Below, piece after piece: positions 22,912 through 33,404 of a stretch of 64,000 nt of DNA (positions are counted from its first letter, which is position 1; each line of letters starts with the position of its first letter). Where the stretch lies: contig MU394056.1 in the NCBI GenBank assembly GCA_022578605.1, positions 310,001 to 374,000 of the forward strand, given 5' to 3'. Under the pieces are notes generated by a model, which saw nothing but the letters and a program-made list of their open reading frames with translations, did not search any database and had not been told where the DNA came from. The position numbers and the translations under genes were made by a program. Source of the stretch: Camillea tinctor (Eukaryota; Ascomycota; Sordariomycetes; Xylariales; Xylariaceae).

Positions 22912-24123
22912 TCAAACGACCGGGTTCGCGCCGGGAAGTTCAGTCAACCCTTTCAGTCCAATATTAGCAACACCGAACTATTTACTTTAAGAGAGGGAAA
23001 GGGGGGGCACATGTAACTTACAGCTATCAATATCCTCACGCACCACATCAGGAACCTTACACTGGTTCTGCTGGGCGACGCCTTGGGACTGGAGCATCGG
23101 CGCCGAGACATACGTGTGGCCGTCCATGGCCCGCTGCAGCGAGTCGTCCTTCCAGCCGAACAGATAGTCGGCATGACTAGAGTACCCAGTAGGGTCGCCG
23201 CTAGACCAGACAAAGGGCTGGTTGCCATCGGCAAAGTCGGCGGGATCGTTGAACGCGGTGGTGTCCCAAACCGTCTCGAGGAGGATCTGCGGAAGCTTGA
23301 CGGGGTGGGAGGCAGGGCAGGGGCCGCCCGACTCGAAAGTGCCGCTCTCGGGGTAGGCAACGTGGTCTTGGTGGTTGGGCGAGTCCAGGTTCTTCCCGTC
23401 CCAGCAGGTCGGGAACCGGTGGTTGGCCATAATACCTGCGGGGCAGGGCTTCGGGGGGAAGCCTATGTATTCGGGGGCACGGGTGCCTTCGTTCTCCATG
23501 CAGATGTAGGTCAACTGCCTCCACTTCCTAGCTTGTTCGCGGTCTCGGTAAGTCGAGTCGCCAACTAGCATGCGGAAGCCGGGCTTGAAGGCTGTTACAG
23601 TTGACCTTTGAGCGGTATCGAAGAGAGCATCGGTCATGTAATAGACCATCTTGAGCTCGAGTTAGCCAGTTTGTATATAAGTCGAATGTTCCACTTTTAC
23701 TCACCATGCCACCCTGGTTCTGAGCACCACCACCGAATCCCCCTCCTTGAGCTCTCTGTGGAACCCTCTTGAAGGTGCCATTCTTGGCCTTATAGAAGAG
23801 GACTGCCGTCCAATAGTTCGAGAAGTCCTCTGAAAATTGACAGCTTGTGCAAGTAGAGAGCGAAGGGAGATCATGTGACTCCGAGGGCATAGTCTCGTTG
23901 AAGGAGTTCTTCGGAAGTCGTCAGTCAACAGTACTGAATCAAAAGTTATCTTAGAGTGAAGCCTTACTCCTCCTACGATCTGATGAAGATGGGCCGACGG
24001 GTTCATGCCAGGGTTAACTAAGGGGTCCAGACGCTGGACTGTGAGACTCGAGCAGGGAAACCGGAGAAGAGCGCTTGCTGGTGCAAACAGCCCAAAGGCT
24101 GCGGCGGCGATAGTGAAAAACAT
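22912..24123 (-). CDS. DUF1996 secreted protein
   Basis: Four exons on the minus strand: 23968..24123, 23705..23908, 23022..23649 and 22912..22949; 341 residues. It starts with a signal peptide (about residues 1-18, ending ASA). The DUF1996 hallmarks follow: LHQIVGG in exon 1, CTSCQFSEDFSNYW, GGGFGGGAQNQGGM, and in exon 3 HRFPTCWDGKNLDSPNHQDHV and GYSSHADYLFGW. The last exon is only 38 bases. It is supported by a GTAAGT donor at 23021 and an acceptor before 22949, and restores the family's C-terminal pattern WLTELPG; without it the frame would end in an atypical LHVPPLSLS tail. The family is secreted, common in fungi, often with WSC domains (absent here), and of unknown activity. The exon 2/3 boundary gives a doubled Met and may be off by one codon. 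Confidence 0.85.
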
Positions 24124-24737
24124 AGCGATGATGACTTGCCAGGTTACAAGTTAACAGTTGATCCTCAGATCAAGAGAAGACGTAGAAAATGGCAAGAGAT
24201 GCGCACTAGTTATGACCTTCATCATACTAGGCACTCGGCTCCGCAAAAAACTACTGCCGTGATTTTCCAATATGATAAGAATCCAGTATTAACTGGTGGT
24301 GTCACAGGGTGTGCCTCATTAATATCGGAAAATATCTGGATAGGCTGGCGAGCTTGACTTGGCTGCCGGTTAATGTGGTGAAGCTCTGGCTTGGTTAAGA
24401 CTTGGACACATATGTCACGAATGCTTGAGAATAGAAAAGAACAAGAGACCCTCAGTCATTCCTGACATATCCTTCGGAGGCCTGCTTCCGATAGTCGGTG
24501 ACAGGCTCGGCTAATATCAGTCATCAAGGAGATGGCGATAGTCTAAATTATCACGAATGCCGCCGTATAATCAAGACACTCTAAATATCTGAGAAATGAG
24601 GTGAACGGCATTATATTAGATAGCAGTTCGCGCACGGGCTCGGCAGACAAGATTTTCTTTTCTTTCACACAGCTTCACACATCTGAGACCATCACCATCT
24701 TCGACGAAGAAAACCCAGACCCTCTTCGGCACTCACG
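24124..24737. other. Divergent spacer between two secreted-protein genes
   Basis: About 600 bases between the DUF1996 gene (-) and the cysteine-rich secreted protein gene (+). It must hold both promoters. No other feature seen. Confidence 0.55.
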
Positions 24738-25077
24738 ATGAAGTCGTCCTCTCTTGCCTTCGTATTTCTTTGGGCTACCACAGCCCTCAGCCAGCAAGTT
24801 ACCGAATGCACTGCAGAGCTTGCAGCGACAGACGATTGTGCCGACGTCATCAATGCGAACGCCTGCTACAACCAGTTCCGCTTTAACAGCAGGCAAACGC
24901 TAACATGTATCGGTGGGACTGACGACGCAGACAGAATTAGAAAGGTATTTCTCATGAGATACATCAGAAGAAAATGAAGGTACTAAACTCGCAATGTAGG
25001 CATGCAAGTGTTGTAGCTGCGTTGCTCAGGCCATGTGCACCTGGGTAACGCAACAGGGGTTTCAGTGTTCAAATTAG
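24738..25077 (+). CDS. Small cysteine-rich secreted protein (candidate effector-like)
   Basis: Two exons, 24738..24944 and 25000..25077, GT-AG intron in phase 0; 94 residues. A signal peptide (about 1-18, MKSSSLAFVFLWATTALS) is followed by a compact domain with ten cysteines. Four are spread over exon 1, then comes a CKCCSC cluster and two more cysteines in exon 2. The even number and spacing fit disulfide bonding. There is no repeat, membrane span or known catalytic motif. Small secreted proteins like this occur in plant-associated and saprotrophic ascomycetes and some act as effectors. Effector function here is inference only. Without splicing, exon 1 runs into a stop shortly after the donor and would lose the CKCCSC cluster. 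Confidence 0.72.
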
Positions 25078-25961
25078 CTTGTAGTGACATGATGATAGGT
25101 GTCGGATATGAAAGGGGTTGATGATGAAATGGTAACATTTGTGCTTTACGGGTGAGGATTTGGTTCAGGTTCTAAAACAGATGGCCATTTTGATAGGAGG
25201 ATAACTAGGTAATAATACAGAATTTACATAAGTTGTGTCTTTTAAACCATCAGAAATTTTTTTCTCTATGATGAAGCGTCGCTAAAATCTTCTTTGAGCC
25301 CTGTCTTGAGGTTTGGTAGCCAGTGATGGATCTATAGGTGGTTTCAATTGGGTTGATAGGCCTACACTTACAAGCATGAGTCAACCTCTGTAGCAACGTC
25401 AACCGATATGCTAAGAGTTAAAATATGATCTATAAATAAGGACAAAACAGGATTCAGTTTCTATGCAAGGCGAGTATTGTTACTAGAGAGATTAGAAAAA
25501 AAAACAATAGTTCCCTGGTATTCCTAAGGTCGTTTTGCTAAGGGGATGAGGCACACACACCAGAGACATTCTGCTCTAGGGATATTCGTGTGAATCTTTA
25601 ATATATTATCACATTGAGTTTGATATATATATATAGGTAAGTAGGGTAGACTTTCTTTTATCTTCTTTTAATAGTATTTAAGTATCGACGAGCTTCTATG
25701 TTGCTTAGGGGCATTTGGATACAACTTACTGAAATATGACTTATATTTGATTCGTCACATGCAATAATGAAGATAATTACCATAGGAAATCTATTAACAT
25801 ATACTTATTTACCATTTAAGTCTTCTCAAAACAATCACCGTTGAAGGATGGTGTAGTATAATTTTTTTAACTCATTACCTATAGCTATGTTATGCAAGTA
25901 GGCACATATTGAACTTGGGATAGGGAGGACCCCCTACCAACAGCTGCATGAGGTTGTAAGG

Positions 25962-25985
25962 GATTAGGGACTATTGTCCCTAATC
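25962..25985. repeat. Perfect inverted repeat, 10-bp arms, 4-base loop
   Basis: GATTAGGGAC at 25962-25971 and its exact complement at 25976-25985, loop TATT. It is too short to classify, and no oligo-T terminator run or gene end is adjacent. Confidence 0.7.
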
Positions 25986-26889
25986 TACGACACCCAACCA
26001 TCATACTATTTATTCGTAAAGGAGACATATAGAAAAATATCTTAGTAAGGGAATGTATTGATCTAAGTTGTATACTAACGCCGACGTGCCATGAGGGAAA
26101 ATTGGGGTTCCTGGTTCCCCTAGTCCCCACAACAATATGTAGTTGTATAGACGTTGTATGTTTAGTTGAAATATTCGGTTGGTTCAAGCCGCAGAAACCA
26201 TCAATGTGTATTGTAGGTTAGGCTAGGTATTATAAACAGGTTCATTCAAGTTATTGTCACATTTGTCACAACCTGTGCTACGTAACCTTAATGTGCTAGC
26301 CAATCACATGCCAATGCCTCAGTGAGATTGTGTTGTTTGTGACTCAAGTTACCTAACCCATACCCGGCAGAACATGAATAATCTACACTATGAATATCTA
26401 CATTTTATTTTAGTGCCCGACATAAATGCTATGATGTTAGAAGAATTAATCTAGATAAGTAGCTTGCAGGTCTACATGGAACTCGCTAATCGCTAATGGC
26501 GGAAAGTGAATCAATCAATATGCTCAGTCTAACACGGAGCAATAAGTATACCTAGGTACTTAACTCTAAAAGCTGTTGGTTGGCTGTAATCGAATGATTA
26601 GTTGAAATTTAGAGTTGGGTACCTACCTAGCATCGCTGCCAAGACCTATCAATTCTAACCTTGGAACCTGGAACATAGTAAAAAACCGTAAGATGATATC
26701 AATGGACTCAACTTTTTAGATACCTAATTAGTAAGAGACCTTTGATTCGGATTACTAGGCTGCTAGGTTAGGTAACCTCAACCAACCGATAACAGCTGGG
26801 AGGTCCCTTAGGTTTGACCAAGTCACGAGTCCTCTCATCACATCAGCTGCGCTTAATTCCTTCGTGTACCTACTACTTACCATCAACCA

Positions 26890-26917
26890 ACCAACCTAAC
26901 TTTAAGGTTAGGTTGGT
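26890..26917. repeat. Perfect inverted repeat, 11-bp arms, 6-base loop
   Basis: ACCAACCTAAC at 26890-26900 and its exact complement at 26907-26917, loop TTTAAG. It lies about 600 bases before the SF1 helicase ATG. Confidence 0.7.
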
Positions 26918-27512
26918 GTTACTACCCAGGTACATAAATAAAATCAGTGGGACCTCCCTTTTTTTTTCCCTTTCCCTTCAAGCAAGGCCCTTGCTGGGTT
27001 TGTTCGGAAACTCGGACCAACATTAGCCTCAAGAGGAATTATACCCAAAACATCACCCACGAACAACCTCCCCCCTCGAGTCACCTATCGTGACATGTGG
27101 CATGGTTTTTTTTTCTTCTTGTAGAGAATGAGATGTAAGACTGAAAGAAGGGATTGGAGTTGGTTTTGTGTGTTTTTTTTTTTTCCTTCTTATTCTTTTC
27201 TTCTTATTTCATATTCTTTTTATCTTAATATAATTCATTTTTATTTTCCTTTCCCTATTCCTTTTCTTTTCTTTTTTCTTTTTCTATTTTTACTCACTCG
27301 TCTGTGACAGGCCCCCAACCAACCGCGGACCCTCTCTCACACACATTCTCTCCCCTCTTCTCCTTAGGTTATCTTGCTATCCCAGTCCGCACTCCAACTT
27401 TGTTGGTGTATGTGTATAATGCCCGAAAGTGGATATTAAGCAAACATCACCACCGACATCCACCTATCTACATTAAACTCCACCACCTATATAACGAACC
27501 TAACTGTCGGGA

Positions 27513-30392
27513 ATGGACAATCAGCCCTTATTTCACCGGCCTAACAAGTCGGGTCCGATCGCCATCGTGGATCCCGAGTCCGGGAGGCCACTTTCAGTCA
27601 AGCCCACTTCCCCCTCCCAGCCCCGGTCCTCCAAGCCGACGCCTTCTTCTCATACCTTCGTCCCAACTGCCCTTCCCTTCTCCTTGCCCAGCGTCTTTCC
27701 CGCGCAAGGGCAAACCCCTGAATCATGGACACCTCCAAATCCCAGCATAAGGGATACCAGTTCCTCGCCTTCGGTTGCCTCACCCACAATAGGCATACCC
27801 CGGCCCGGCGTACAGTCTCCGGCTAGGCTTGGTATGCCGTTCCAAGTCGCCGGCAACGAGGAGGATGAGGACCTTGAAGAAGCATCCTTCAATGTCTACG
27901 CGCCCTCTTTTGTCCCTGAGAGAATCAGGATCATCAATAGCCTACCTGGGACCCATTTCGATACGCCGTCGATGAGACGGATCGATTATGGAAAATACGT
28001 GCAAGGCTCCATCGGCTGGAATTTTCTGGCGAGCCCTCTCAATAATCAAGCACCACCACCCAACGCATCCATCACTACGGAATCTCTGACTTCACAATAT
28101 TATGAAACATTCTTTCAACATCAGATGAAAGAGGAGTTAAAGTCCCAGCAGACTGAAAACGAGTCGTATTCGTTGTATGAAAAAGACGTCGAGGTTGTTA
28201 ATCCGATGGACGGCACTTGGGCCACCTGTACCTTCCATGTTGCTGGACTGAGAGAAAACACCCCCTATATTGAGGAGGATGATGTTGTTGAGCTTCGTCA
28301 GTTACTGCCTGATCGCCCCGGGCCTCTCAGGGGCCAGCCTCCTGGTTGGTCGGGTCTAGTGTTCAAGGGGCGTGTACTAAACGTGCGAAGATCCGACGAG
28401 CAGCTTGAATTATGTGTGGAGGGACTGGAAGCGAGACATATAATCACGAACTCTGGCGAGGCGAAGCAAAGAAAAGACCGTCCAGGGGCAAGTGGATATC
28501 AGGTAACCCTGAAATTCAATATTCGCTTTCCCGTCCCAATGGAGCGATACCAACCTATGCAGCATGCACTGTCGAATGTTCAACGCCTGCTCAATATGTC
28601 TACAGGGAGCGCAGGAGAAGTTCCTGCGTCAGATGCTGAAGCGATAGCCGGTACTCCGAATCGACAAGACAGAAACGACCGTACTTGGATCCAAGCCATG
28701 CTCTTTCCGGTGGATGAAGATTGCAAAGTGCAAAGGCAGTTAAACACTGAGAATTTTGCTCGGGCTTTTTTTGACCAGAATGTCAACTGGGAACAGAAGA
28801 AAGCAGTAGAGAGTATCTGTTTACGGGATTATGGGACTCTCCCGTTCCTCATATCCGGACCTCCAGGCACTGGCAAGACGAAGACCTTGATTGAAACGGC
28901 ACTCCAGCTTGTCAAACATGACACTGCAACCCGGCACATACTACTCTGCGCTCCGTCTGATCCAGCTGCCGATATTCTCGTAGACCGCCTTCGGCCTTTT
29001 TTCAAGAATACCGAGCTACTTCGACTAAACAGACAGTCTCGTACTTTCGCCGAAGTCCCTGGCTATCTACTGTCCTTCTGCTACGTTGTCGGGGATGTAT
29101 TTTCCATACCCCCTTTCCAACAGTTGATGGCCTACCGTATCGTCGTCACGACTTGCAGGGATGCCTCCATCTTGATGTGGGCACGAATGACCAACGCAGA
29201 CCTCCACTCATCTGTGTATAAGCTCAATTCCCTGATTCATCCATATAGCCCTCAGAAGGAGGTTGAACTGCATTGGACCGCCCTACTTATCGACGAAGCC
29301 GCTCAGGCGATCGAGCCGGATGCTTTAATTCCCCTCTCAGTAGTTGCACCACCACACGAAAACGTTACCCTAGCTACCTCACCTCTGATCATCATGGCAG
29401 GAGACCAATACCAGCTTGGCCCCCGTACTTCGCTACCCTCATCGCCACTGAAGACTTCGCTCTTTTCACGCCTGTTCTCACGTCCTGTATACGCCAATCA
29501 CCCATTAGCAAGAGGAAATGAGGGTCGACAGCCACCACCGCTGACAAAATCCATGCTGCCAATATACCGGCCCGCCTTCGCCAATCTGATCCGGAACTAC
29601 CGGTCACACCCCGCCATCCTTGCGGTTCCATCTCAACTTTTCTACGCCGACACGCTCGTGCCCGAGGCACGCGATATACACCGCATGCTTTCGTGGTCTG
29701 CATGGAAAGGCAAGAGGTGGCCGGTGCTGTTCTACAACAACCCCTCGCGGGACGAGTTAGAGCGTGAGGGCGGAGGGTGGTACAACGATGGCGAGGCACG
29801 CGTCGCGTGCGACTACGCGGCATCCATCGTGACATCGGGCCTCATCGAGCCGCGCGAGGTCTGCATCATGAGCCCCTTCAAGGCGCAGGTGCGGCGGATA
29901 CGACAGCTGATCCGGGGAATGGGTAACAACGCACTATGGGGGGTCAATATTGGACCTACCGAGGCGTTCCAGGGGCTCGAGAAAGGTGTTGTCATCCTGT
30001 GCACGACGCGGTCGAAGCAGCATTTCGTCGAGCGCGACCGTGCTGTCGCCTGGGGCATCATCGGCATGCCTAACTCGATGAACGTCGCCATCACCCGCGC
30101 GAAATACGGGCTCGTCGTCATCGGCAAGGAGGAGTTGCTGCGCGCGGACGTTTACTGGAGCGCTTTTGTCGCATTTTGCCACCGCAATGGGCTCATCGAC
30201 GGCGCCAGGGACGCCGGCGCACGCCTTGACGACGACGCCGCACTCAAGAAGACGAAGCTGGAGAATATGCTCCTTGCTAAGGAGCGCAGCCTCGAGGAGC
30301 AGATGACCGTGCGCGCTCTGAAGATAGCGGAGAATGATGACGATATGTGGAAGAACGGAATGAAGTTTTTACAGGCAGCTGGATTGGATTAA
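27513..30392 (+). CDS. SF1 RNA helicase, Mov10/SDE3-like (Hrr1/SAD-3 type)
   Basis: Single exon, 959 residues. Residues 1-115 are Pro/Ser-rich and likely disordered. Residues about 200-330 resemble the region before the helicase core in Mov10/SDE3 proteins (YEKDVEVVNPMDG, FHVAGLRENTPYIEEDDVV). The UPF1-like core carries motif I GPPGTGKT near residue 449, motif II DEAAQA near 592, IRNYRSHPAI, and the C-terminal RecA motifs EAFQGLEKGVVILCTTRS and NVAITRAKYGLVVIG. All motifs look intact. Relatives include S. pombe Hrr1 (RNA-directed RNA polymerase complex) and Neurospora SAD-3 (meiotic silencing), so a role in RNA silencing is plausible; that is inference. It lacks the Cys/His-rich N-terminal domain of UPF1. 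A CGATCGATCGATCGATG repeat follows the stop. Confidence 0.8.
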   Translation: MDNQPLFHRPNKSGPIAIVDPESGRPLSVKPTSPSQPRSSKPTPSSHTFVPTALPFSLPSVFPAQGQTPESWTPPNPSIRDTSSSPSVASPTIGIPRPGVQSPARLGMPFQVAGNEEDEDLEEASFNVYAPSFVPERIRIINSLPGTHFDTPSMRRIDYGKYVQGSIGWNFLASPLNNQAPPPNASITTESLTSQYYETFFQHQMKEELKSQQTENESYSLYEKDVEVVNPMDGTWATCTFHVAGLRENTPYIEEDDVVELRQLLPDRPGPLRGQPPGWSGLVFKGRVLNVRRSDEQLELCVEGLEARHIITNSGEAKQRKDRPGASGYQVTLKFNIRFPVPMERYQPMQHALSNVQRLLNMSTGSAGEVPASDAEAIAGTPNRQDRNDRTWIQAMLFPVDEDCKVQRQLNTENFARAFFDQNVNWEQKKAVESICLRDYGTLPFLISGPPGTGKTKTLIETALQLVKHDTATRHILLCAPSDPAADILVDRLRPFFKNTELLRLNRQSRTFAEVPGYLLSFCYVVGDVFSIPPFQQLMAYRIVVTTCRDASILMWARMTNADLHSSVYKLNSLIHPYSPQKEVELHWTALLIDEAAQAIEPDALIPLSVVAPPHENVTLATSPLIIMAGDQYQLGPRTSLPSSPLKTSLFSRLFSRPVYANHPLARGNEGRQPPPLTKSMLPIYRPAFANLIRNYRSHPAILAVPSQLFYADTLVPEARDIHRMLSWSAWKGKRWPVLFYNNPSRDELEREGGGWYNDGEARVACDYAASIVTSGLIEPREVCIMSPFKAQVRRIRQLIRGMGNNALWGVNIGPTEAFQGLEKGVVILCTTRSKQHFVERDRAVAWGIIGMPNSMNVAITRAKYGLVVIGKEELLRADVYWSAFVAFCHRNGLIDGARDAGARLDDDAALKKTKLENMLLAKERSLEEQMTVRALKIAENDDDMWKNGMKFLQAAGLD

Positions 30393-31090
30393 CCGATCGA
30401 TCGATCGATGCCTGAAGGTTTAGATTTACTTTTTCAGGGCTATGATTCCGTAGCAAAGATGCTTGGAAAGAAAAAGGAAAGAGAAAAGTAATGAACCAGC
30501 GGTAGATTGCATGATTATTGATTACTATTATTATTTTCCATTTCATGTTTAGGAAAACTTAGATTTGTGAGTCTTTTTTATGGGAAATTTTTTCTTCGGA
30601 TTAGAGAAGATATGATTATGTTTGGAGTACGAAGAATATCAAATATTATATCATAACGTTTATCACTTAACAATAAAAAAAGGGGGGGCATTCCCTTAAT
30701 ATAATAACGTCATGTATTCATGAACTGTTTACCTACTCTAGCCTTACTTTTTTTTTACGTAGACTTTATCCGAGTATAACAGGCCAACAACCGCCCATAC
30801 TTATGTAGCGACCATAAAAACCATAGACGTCTTGTGTCACGAAAGTTGTAGGCTTGCAATTTTTCCACAAGCACGATTTTCTTACCCACCTATCTCAAAT
30901 GGGTTAAAACAAAGAAATGGAAAGAAGAAGAAAAGTAGAAGTAGAAGTAGAAGTAGAAGTAGAAGTAGAAGTAGAAAACAAGTAGAAGTAGAAAAAAAGA
31001 AGAGAAAAGGGCAAAAAAAGGGGAAAGGGAGGGAATGGAGACAGAGAGTCAAGAATATTCCCAAGTCTAAGCACACGGATCGGCCCCCCA
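30393..31090. other. Intergenic spacer with hexanucleotide array
   Basis: 3' flanks of two converging genes. It contains the GTAGAA array listed separately and a purine-rich stretch; nothing else supported. Confidence 0.6.
30934..30993. repeat. Hexanucleotide microsatellite, (GTAGAA)n
   Basis: About ten GTAGAA units, interrupted once by AAC near 30978. Plus-strand translation gives an artificial Arg-Ser string, which I do not treat as a protein. Confidence 0.85.
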
Positions 31091-32401
31091 CTAGAGGTCC
31101 ACCTGCTTCAGAATATCTCGTTCTCCCTCGCCGATCCTCGGCACATCCTCACCACCGCGCTTAATCGAATTCAGCAGCTGCCAGACGCGGGAGGCCTGGG
31201 CGCGGTACGATGAGAACCTGTATTCGAGCCAAGCGCGCTCGCCGCACTTCTCCACCGCCTTGCCCTTGCCCTTGCAGCTCTCCTTGGTCCCGTGGTCGAT
31301 CACCCGCTCCACCGTCCAGCTCAAGTGCTCCGCAAACAGCGCGTCCAGGTAGTCCTGGTTCACGACCGCGGCGGGGCCGGCGAAGTGGATCACCCGCGAG
31401 CTGCGCGCGTTGCTGGAGGGAACGGCGGGCACGCGGATCACGCTGTGGGTGACGCGCGGGGGGCGCGGGCCCGGGAAGGGGAACGCGAAGCCCTGGCACA
31501 GGAACCGCTCTTTGCCCTCCACGCTCCAGAAGCTGATTTTTGCCGCAGACGTGCTGATCCCGTGCTTGGGCTCGTTGATGTGCAGCGCGAAGATCTTGCC
31601 GCAGCCCCGGATGCGGTCGAGTATGTCGGCGGGGGTGCAGGTTGGGGGCAGCCGGTCGATCCACAGGCCTACACTCTCGGACTCGGGGATGTCGGCGCTG
31701 TTGTTCAAAGGGTCAGATGGGTCGCCAAGGTAGGTGGTTGAGCGCTCGGAGGAGGTCAGGGTGGAAGGGAGTGAGACGACGCGGCGGGGTTTGGGCTGTT
31801 TCTGCTGCTTCTGCTGTGTGGGCTTGAAGGATTCAGCAAGGGGGTTGAGGCTTGAGGACGAAGATTCAGTCTCAGACTCCGATTCTGTGTCTGGCTGGAG
31901 AACAGATAGGGCGATGGCGTGAGCGATGGGAAGCGGTGTGGTAGAGACTTCGGGGCCGCTGTCCTCAGAGCCGGTAGGGCTGCCCAGGACCATAAAGCTA
32001 TCAGAGACGAACGTCGTCTCGAAAGACAAGTCAGGCGTTGAAATGAAAGACATGTCAGGGAATGATGTGTCGAAGGTTGAATGCTCAGACATTGGATCGG
32101 TTAGGGTTCGATCTGTGGGTTGGGTGTAGAACGCCCGGATATATCTCTGCTGTCTTGTACGAGCCACGCCCTCGAGCATGTAGATCGGTAAGGTTTTGGT
32201 ATGGGTCGAATGGTAAATTGCAGACGCAGCATACAGTGATCTACCAAAGCTTGCAAGGTCGGTCATTGGGTGCCAAAGATTGAAGTCAACCTTGAGATCA
32301 TTCATTTCTGCTGAGGTGCCCTTTTGGTTTGTGGCATGGTCGGTCTCATTCACAGTGACCTGGCTATTGCCAGGCACCTTGGGACAAGGTATAGAGGCCA
32401 T
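31091..32401 (-). CDS. RRM-like (RNA recognition motif fold) protein
   Basis: Single exon, 436 residues from the ATG at 32401; the frame is open further upstream only with non-ATG codons. Residues 1-210 are Ser/Thr/Asp-rich and likely disordered, with a run TESESETESSSSS. Residues about 250-330 look like an RRM fold: SVGLWIDRLPPTCTPADILD fits strand 1 and helix 1, and KISFWSVEGKERFL fits strand 3 and helix 2. A second globular segment follows (YLDALFAEHLSWTVERVIDHG) and ends with WLEYRFSSYRAQASRVWQLL. Such proteins are common hypothetical genes in Sordariomycetes; RNA binding is likely but the target is unknown. The second half is much more GC-rich than the first. Confidence 0.68.
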   Translation of the reverse strand: MASIPCPKVPGNSQVTVNETDHATNQKGTSAEMNDLKVDFNLWHPMTDLASFGRSLYAASAIYHSTHTKTLPIYMLEGVARTRQQRYIRAFYTQPTDRTLTDPMSEHSTFDTSFPDMSFISTPDLSFETTFVSDSFMVLGSPTGSEDSGPEVSTTPLPIAHAIALSVLQPDTESESETESSSSSLNPLAESFKPTQQKQQKQPKPRRVVSLPSTLTSSERSTTYLGDPSDPLNNSADIPESESVGLWIDRLPPTCTPADILDRIRGCGKIFALHINEPKHGISTSAAKISFWSVEGKERFLCQGFAFPFPGPRPPRVTHSVIRVPAVPSSNARSSRVIHFAGPAAVVNQDYLDALFAEHLSWTVERVIDHGTKESCKGKGKAVEKCGERAWLEYRFSSYRAQASRVWQLLNSIKRGGEDVPRIGEGERDILKQVDL

Positions 32402-33404
32402 CGTGAAATGGTTCACAATGATCGATATGTCAGGGAATACAAAGCACTTGGTGACGGCTAGTATATGATATGAAGCTTATACTAAATAGTAAATAAAGGT
32501 TAGATAGGTGAATGGGGGAATGCCGGCAAAGAGGGTGCATGATGATACTTACAGCGTCCTGCTGTCACGAATACAATGATCAAATCTGACACTCACCTTT
32601 GGAGAGTAATGGCGGTGATCTTGGAAAGTGGTTACAGGAACAATATTGTGCAGAATAACCTTCTTAGGAAGTATTGTTGCAACGTATCAATACATATAAT
32701 CAACACCACTTATGATATGTTGGCCGATGGTAGTTGAAATATATAAGCGTTGAGAATGTCGACGTGCAAATGATGTGTGCAACTTTCTACGTCTAAGTTG
32801 ACATAGGTTGGGAACATTCAATAGTACCGCCCTGAGAATGCGTGATGCAAATTTCTAGGTGGGTGAATTAAGTGACAGTTTTGCCGGTTAGTAATTTTCT
32901 TTCCCTTTTGTATGTTTTTCCATTCAATGTTTTGTTGCTGTCATGTATTCCGTACTCTTCAGTGAAGGGAAAGAGTATGTCAAGTATGTAATGGGTACAG
33001 TACCTTAACAATAGAAGCAAACAATAATACAGTTATCAGTACTTGTTCCATCACCGGGCAACCACACGATCCCCCCTATAAATTTGTAGTTTTTAAGAGC
33101 ATTCGGGGAAAAAAGTACACCAGTTGCTAGGCAGCAGGAAAGTTGAACTGATAAGAACTTCGAATAGAAAGAAAAACAAAGGGAACATGACAAGCTGTAC
33201 CCACCATAATACCTATTATCAGTACCAGAGTACAACAAGAAGCCTATACAGGCTATCAGGACCAAAGCAAACTTGGGGTGCGTAATAAACTTAAAATGCA
33301 GTATCACTTTATCAAGAGAACAATGCTAGTAACAAATGTAGGATAAATTCTCGAATTTCTCCAGAGAGAAACATGTGAATCGTTTAGTGTATGCCTGTAA
33401 GTGG
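32402..33404. other. Intergenic, RRM gene upstream / Hrq1 downstream
   Basis: About 1 kb, AT-rich. No supported gene or repeat. Confidence 0.55.

Larger units (their letters stand above)
25078..27512. other. AT-rich intergenic region upstream of SF1 helicase
   Basis: 2.4 kb with no gene supported. It contains two exact hairpin-forming inverted repeats (25962-25985 and 26890-26917), several TACCTAGGTA-like palindromes, and long pyrimidine tracts at about 27100-27300 just before the helicase gene, which probably form its promoter and leader. Confidence 0.55.

Noticed and set aside
30832..31164. Plus-strand open frame with an Arg-Ser dipeptide repeat, resembling an SR protein
   Set aside because: The RS run is only the translation of the GTAGAA microsatellite; there is no RRM or other domain in this frame, and it overlaps the end of the minus-strand RRM gene.
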